From Nocardioides sp. (GTDB taxonomy: Bacteria; Actinomycetota; Actinomycetes; Propionibacteriales; Nocardioidaceae): DNA of 33,571 bases. This document shows, piece by piece, positions 30,651-33,571 of this stretch (position 1 is its first letter; every line of letters begins with the position of its first letter). The stretch lies in the NCBI RefSeq assembly GCF_016462705.1, contig NZ_JAEMSS010000027.1:1-33571 (forward strand), in the 5' to 3' direction. The position numbers and the translations under genes are program-made. The notes under the pieces are model-generated. The model did not search any database and was not told the origin of the DNA. It saw only the letters and a program-made list of their open reading frames with translations.

Positions 30651-31784
30651 ATGACCGGGACGGCGAGGAGAGCGCGACGTGACAGCCGCGCGTTCACGGT
30701 CATCGTGTGCGTCCTCGTCGGCCTGGGGGCGATCCCGATCCTCCTGGTCGTCGCGCTGTCCAGTGCCCCGGCGATCACGATCCTGGCCACGGTCCTGGCG
30801 GCGGTGCCCGTCGTCCCGCTGGTCCTCTGCTTCCTCTGGCTCGACCGCTACGAGCCCGAACCCCGCCGGCTCCTCCTCATGGCTCTCCTGTGGGGAGCCT
30901 TCGTCGCGACGTTCGGGGCCCTCGTGGTCCAGGGGATCGGCGGCATCTTCGCCGGCGTGACCGAGGAGGCCTCGCTCGCCGTCGTGGCGCCGGTCAGCGA
31001 GGAGCTCACCAAGGGGTTGTTCCTGCTGTTCCTGCTGTGGTGGCGGCGGGCCGAGCTGGACGGGGTGCTCGACGGCATCGTCTACGCCGGCATGGTGGGC
31101 ATCGGCTTCGCCTTCACCGAGAACATCCTCTACCTCGGGGCCGCCTACAACGGCTCGGACGGGATGGGCCCGGGCGGGGTGGTCGGCATCACCACGACGT
31201 TCGTGCTGCGCTGCGTCTTCAGCCCGTTCGCGCACCCGCTGTTCACCGCGTTCACCGGTATCGGGATCGGACTGGCCGTGAGCAGCCGCCGCCCGCTGGT
31301 GCGGTGGCTGGCCCCGGTCGTCGGGTACCTGCTCGCCGTGCTGGCACACGGGTTGTGGAACGGCTCGACCCTGTTCGGGGCCGAGGGGTTCTTCGGCACC
31401 TACCTCCTCATCATGGTGCCGGCCTTCGCCGGGCTGGTGTGGCTCGGTGTCTGGGCCCGGCGCTCGGAGCGCCGGATGCTCACGGCCGCCCTCGGCGACG
31501 CGGCGCAGCGCGGGCTCGTGCCGGCGACCGACATCGGCTGGGTGGTGGACCTCCGGGCCCGCCGGCACGCCCGCGCCTACGCCAAGCAGACGGGTGGCAA
31601 GGTCGCCGAGCAGGCCATGCGGGACTACCAGCAGGCCGCGATCGAGCTGGGCTTCCTGCACCACCGCTACCTCCGCGGCACCGCCCCCGCCGACTTCGCG
31701 GCCCGGGGCGGCGACTACGTCGCCCGGATCAACGCCGTCCGTCCGAGCATCGCCTTCCCCGGACAGGTGGTGCCGACCCGATGA
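30651..31784 (+). CDS. PrsW family intramembrane metalloprotease
   Basis: 377 aa with about eight membrane spans. PrsW motifs are intact: EELTKG (Glu117, Glu118, Lys121), FAFTEN (Glu157, Asn158), His195 in SPFAHPLFTAFTG and His233 in LAHGLWNG. Characterised PrsW cleaves anti-sigma factors such as B. subtilis RsiW; the substrate here is unknown, and no anti-sigma/sigma pair lies in the window. A cytosolic C-terminal tail of about 100 residues after the last span (from RRSERRMLTAALGDAAQRG) is predicted helical and basic. Its TGA overlaps the ATG of the dynamin-like GTPase (ATGA), so the two are coupled, which suggests a joint membrane role. Leaderless start. Confidence 0.92.
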   Translation: MTGTARRARRDSRAFTVIVCVLVGLGAIPILLVVALSSAPAITILATVLAAVPVVPLVLCFLWLDRYEPEPRRLLLMALLWGAFVATFGALVVQGIGGIFAGVTEEASLAVVAPVSEELTKGLFLLFLLWWRRAELDGVLDGIVYAGMVGIGFAFTENILYLGAAYNGSDGMGPGGVVGITTTFVLRCVFSPFAHPLFTAFTGIGIGLAVSSRRPLVRWLAPVVGYLLAVLAHGLWNGSTLFGAEGFFGTYLLIMVPAFAGLVWLGVWARRSERRMLTAALGDAAQRGLVPATDIGWVVDLRARRHARAYAKQTGGKVAEQAMRDYQQAAIELGFLHHRYLRGTAPADFAARGGDYVARINAVRPSIAFPGQVVPTR

Positions 31785-33523
31785 CCAACGCCAACCCCGC
31801 GACGTACGGCACGGTCATGCTGACCGCCCTCATCCGCCTGCACGACGCGCTCAAGCAGGTGCGCCTGCCGCTGGACCTGCCCGGCATGGACACCCACCGC
31901 GAGAGCCGGCGGGAGATGGTCGACCAGCTCGAGGACTACGTGATCCCGCGGGTCACCACCCTCGAGGCCCCCCTGCTCGCCGTGGTCGGCGGGTCCACCG
32001 GCGCCGGCAAGTCCACCCTGGTCAACTCGCTGGTCGGGCAGAAGGTCACCCAGCCGGGGGTGCTGCGCCCGACCACCCGCTCACCGGTGCTCGTGCACCA
32101 CCCGGACGACGCCCCCTGGTTCGGGCAGGACCGGCTGCTGCCCGACCTGGAGCGGGTCTCCTTCGCCACCAACGACCCGGGCGCTCTGCAGCTGGTGCCG
32201 AGTGAGGCGTTGCCCCCCGGGCTGGCCATCCTCGACGCGCCCGACGTCGACTCGGTCGAGGAGCGCAACCGGGTGCTCGCCGCCCAGCTGCTCGCTGCGG
32301 CCGACCTCTGGGTCTTCGTCACGTCGGCGGCGCGCTACGCCGACCAGGTGCCCTGGGGCTTCCTCAAGCAGGCCGCGGAGCGCTCGACCGCCGTCGCCAT
32401 CGTGCTGGACCGCACCCCCGAGGAGGCCGTCCAGACCGTCTCGACGCACCTGGCCCGGATGCTCGCCAGCCGGGGGCTCAAGGACTCGCCGCTGTTCGTG
32501 GTCCGGGAGGGGCCGGTCGACGATGACGGGCTGCTTCCCGCCGACCACGTCGTGGACGTCCGGGCCTGGCTGCGGTCGCTGGCCGAGGACACGAGCGCGC
32601 GCGGCGCCGTGGTCCTCCAGACCCTCGACGGCGCGGTCCGGGCCCTCACCATGCGCACCTTCCCGGTGGCCGACGCCGCGGCCGACCAGAGCGTCACCGT
32701 CGAGCAGCTGCGCCAGGATGCGACGAAGGCCTACGACGACGCGGTCGCCGCCGTCGTCGCGGCCACGGCGGACGGCACACTGCTCCGCGGCGAGGTGCTG
32801 GCCCGGTGGCAGGAGTTCGTCGGGACCGGCGAGCTGCTCAAGGGGCTGGAGACCCGGGTCGGCCGGATCCGGGACCGCCTGGTCAACACCGTCAAGGGCC
32901 GGCCCCAGCAGGCCGAGCGGGTCACCGTGGCCGTCGAGTCAGGCCTGGAGCTCCTGATCCTGGAGCACGCCGAGGCCGCGGCCGAGCGCGCCGAGGCGTC
33001 CTGGCGGCAGCTGGCAGCGGGCCAGGGCCTGCTCCGGGACGCCCCGCACGGGGCCGAGCTGGGGCGCGCGTCCCGTGACCTGCGCCGCCGGGCCGAGCGG
33101 TCGGTGCGGGAGTGGCAGGCCGACGTCCTGGAGATGGTCCGCACCCAGGGCGCGGACAAGCGCTCGACGGCACGGTTCCTGGCGTTCGGCGTCAACGGTC
33201 TCGCCGTCGCGCTGATGGTCGTCGTCTTCTCCTACTCCGGTGGTCTGCTCGGCGCCGAGGTCGGGATCGCGGGTGGCTCTGCGGTGCTCGGCCAGAAGCT
33301 CCTCGAGGCGGTGTTCGGCGACCAGGCCGTCCGTAGCCTGGCCGCGCGGGCCAAGCGATCCCTGGAGGTGCGGGTCACCGAGCTCCTCGAGGCCGAACGG
33401 GCCCGCTACACCGATCTGCTCGACTCGCTCGGCCTGGACCCCGAGGCGCCCGAGGCGCTGCGCCGTGCGTCACGTCTGGTGGAGGACGCGCGCTTCGCCG
33501 GCCAGCTGCCAGATAGCCTCTGA
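31781..33523 (+). CDS. Dynamin-like membrane GTPase
   Basis: 580 aa. GTPase domain at about 60-300: G1/P-loop GGSTGAGKST (70-79), a G2 threonine in RPTTRSP, and G3 LDAPDVDS (151-158) where DAPD replaces DTPG; a G4 N/TKXD is not clear (VLDRTPEE may take its place). After about 330 the protein is mostly long helices (coiled-coil stalk), then a hydrophobic hairpin or two spans at about 468-520 (FLAFGVNGLAVALMVVVFSY), then another helix to the end. This is the layout of bacterial dynamin-like proteins (compare Streptomyces DynA/DynB and mycobacterial IniA), which act in pairs on membranes. A partner GTPase often follows; any such gene would begin beyond the window. Translationally coupled to prsW. 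The remaining 48 bases hold nothing I can assign. Confidence 0.85.
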   Translation: MTNANPATYGTVMLTALIRLHDALKQVRLPLDLPGMDTHRESRREMVDQLEDYVIPRVTTLEAPLLAVVGGSTGAGKSTLVNSLVGQKVTQPGVLRPTTRSPVLVHHPDDAPWFGQDRLLPDLERVSFATNDPGALQLVPSEALPPGLAILDAPDVDSVEERNRVLAAQLLAAADLWVFVTSAARYADQVPWGFLKQAAERSTAVAIVLDRTPEEAVQTVSTHLARMLASRGLKDSPLFVVREGPVDDDGLLPADHVVDVRAWLRSLAEDTSARGAVVLQTLDGAVRALTMRTFPVADAAADQSVTVEQLRQDATKAYDDAVAAVVAATADGTLLRGEVLARWQEFVGTGELLKGLETRVGRIRDRLVNTVKGRPQQAERVTVAVESGLELLILEHAEAAAERAEASWRQLAAGQGLLRDAPHGAELGRASRDLRRRAERSVREWQADVLEMVRTQGADKRSTARFLAFGVNGLAVALMVVVFSYSGGLLGAEVGIAGGSAVLGQKLLEAVFGDQAVRSLAARAKRSLEVRVTELLEAERARYTDLLDSLGLDPEAPEALRRASRLVEDARFAGQLPDSL

Positions 33524-33571
33524 GGCTGTCCCACACGAGACCCGCCGCACCCGCCACCAGCCGCTCCACCC

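Noticed and set aside
33375..33569. A minus-strand frame entering from the right edge
   Set aside because: It overlaps the GTPase 3' end, has no recognisable family and shadow-like Arg/Pro/Gly composition; only 48 bases beyond the GTPase are available to judge it.

Overview
The window is about 33.6 kb of very GC-rich DNA (clearly above 70% GC by eye) with tightly packed genes, many GTG starts and many GTGA/ATGA stop-start overlaps. Together with an IdeR/DtxR-type iron box, oligoribonuclease, a VKOR/DsbA pair, PrsW, MarR-GNAT and MerR-TOBE proteins, this points to an actinobacterium. Nocardioidaceae (Nocardioides-like) is my best guess, but nothing in the window proves the family. It reads as ordinary chromosome: I see no phage, insertion sequence, CRISPR array or origin, and no gene-free stretch longer than about 190 bp. 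Three tRNA genes (Lys-CUU, His-GUG, Arg-UCU) lie on the minus strand.

Layout. 1-2982 (+): a molybdate ABC transporter (modA, cut by the window edge, then modB and modC) and a small MerR-TOBE regulator. 3092-6346: an orphan MASE4 histidine kinase (+) converging on a CHASE-GGDEF diguanylate cyclase (-). 6431-6506: tRNA-Lys. 6642-11078 (+): a secreted lipase, then pirin and a cytosolic penicillin-acylase-family hydrolase as a pair. 11035-17184 (-): an iron-uptake operon, fbpA-fbpB-fbpC, whose last gene encodes an unusual 842-residue adenylation-carrier-acyltransferase-3 fusion; an IdeR-like box sits just upstream of fbpA. 17206-20402 (-): MarR-GNAT, tRNA-His, orn, VKOR and a DsbA-like thiol oxidoreductase. 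20585-22539 (+): an adenosine-deaminase-family enzyme and an orphan LuxR-type response regulator. 22544-23977 (-): glucose-6-phosphate dehydrogenase. 24115-29012 (+): a cell-surface block with an Ig-like secreted protein, two tandem RTX paralogues, a one-span membrane protein and a DUF421 protein. 29029-30593 (-): tRNA-Arg and an Xaa-Pro aminopeptidase. 30651-33523 (+): a PrsW-type membrane protease translationally coupled to a dynamin-like GTPase.

How the genes work together. The most interesting unit is the iron operon. The IdeR-like box overlaps a candidate -10, and the four genes that follow are joined by 4-nt stop-start overlaps, so a protein carrying an acyl-activating ligase, its carrier domain and a membrane acyltransferase in one chain is expected to be made under iron limitation with an Fe(III) transporter. 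The second theme is leaderless transcription: six genes have TANNNT ending exactly 6 or 7 nt before the start codon and no Shine-Dalgarno, while genes with longer leaders have clear purine-rich sites. The third is the tandem RTX pair, which shares a C-terminal cap with two conserved cysteines that the RTX repeats do not explain.
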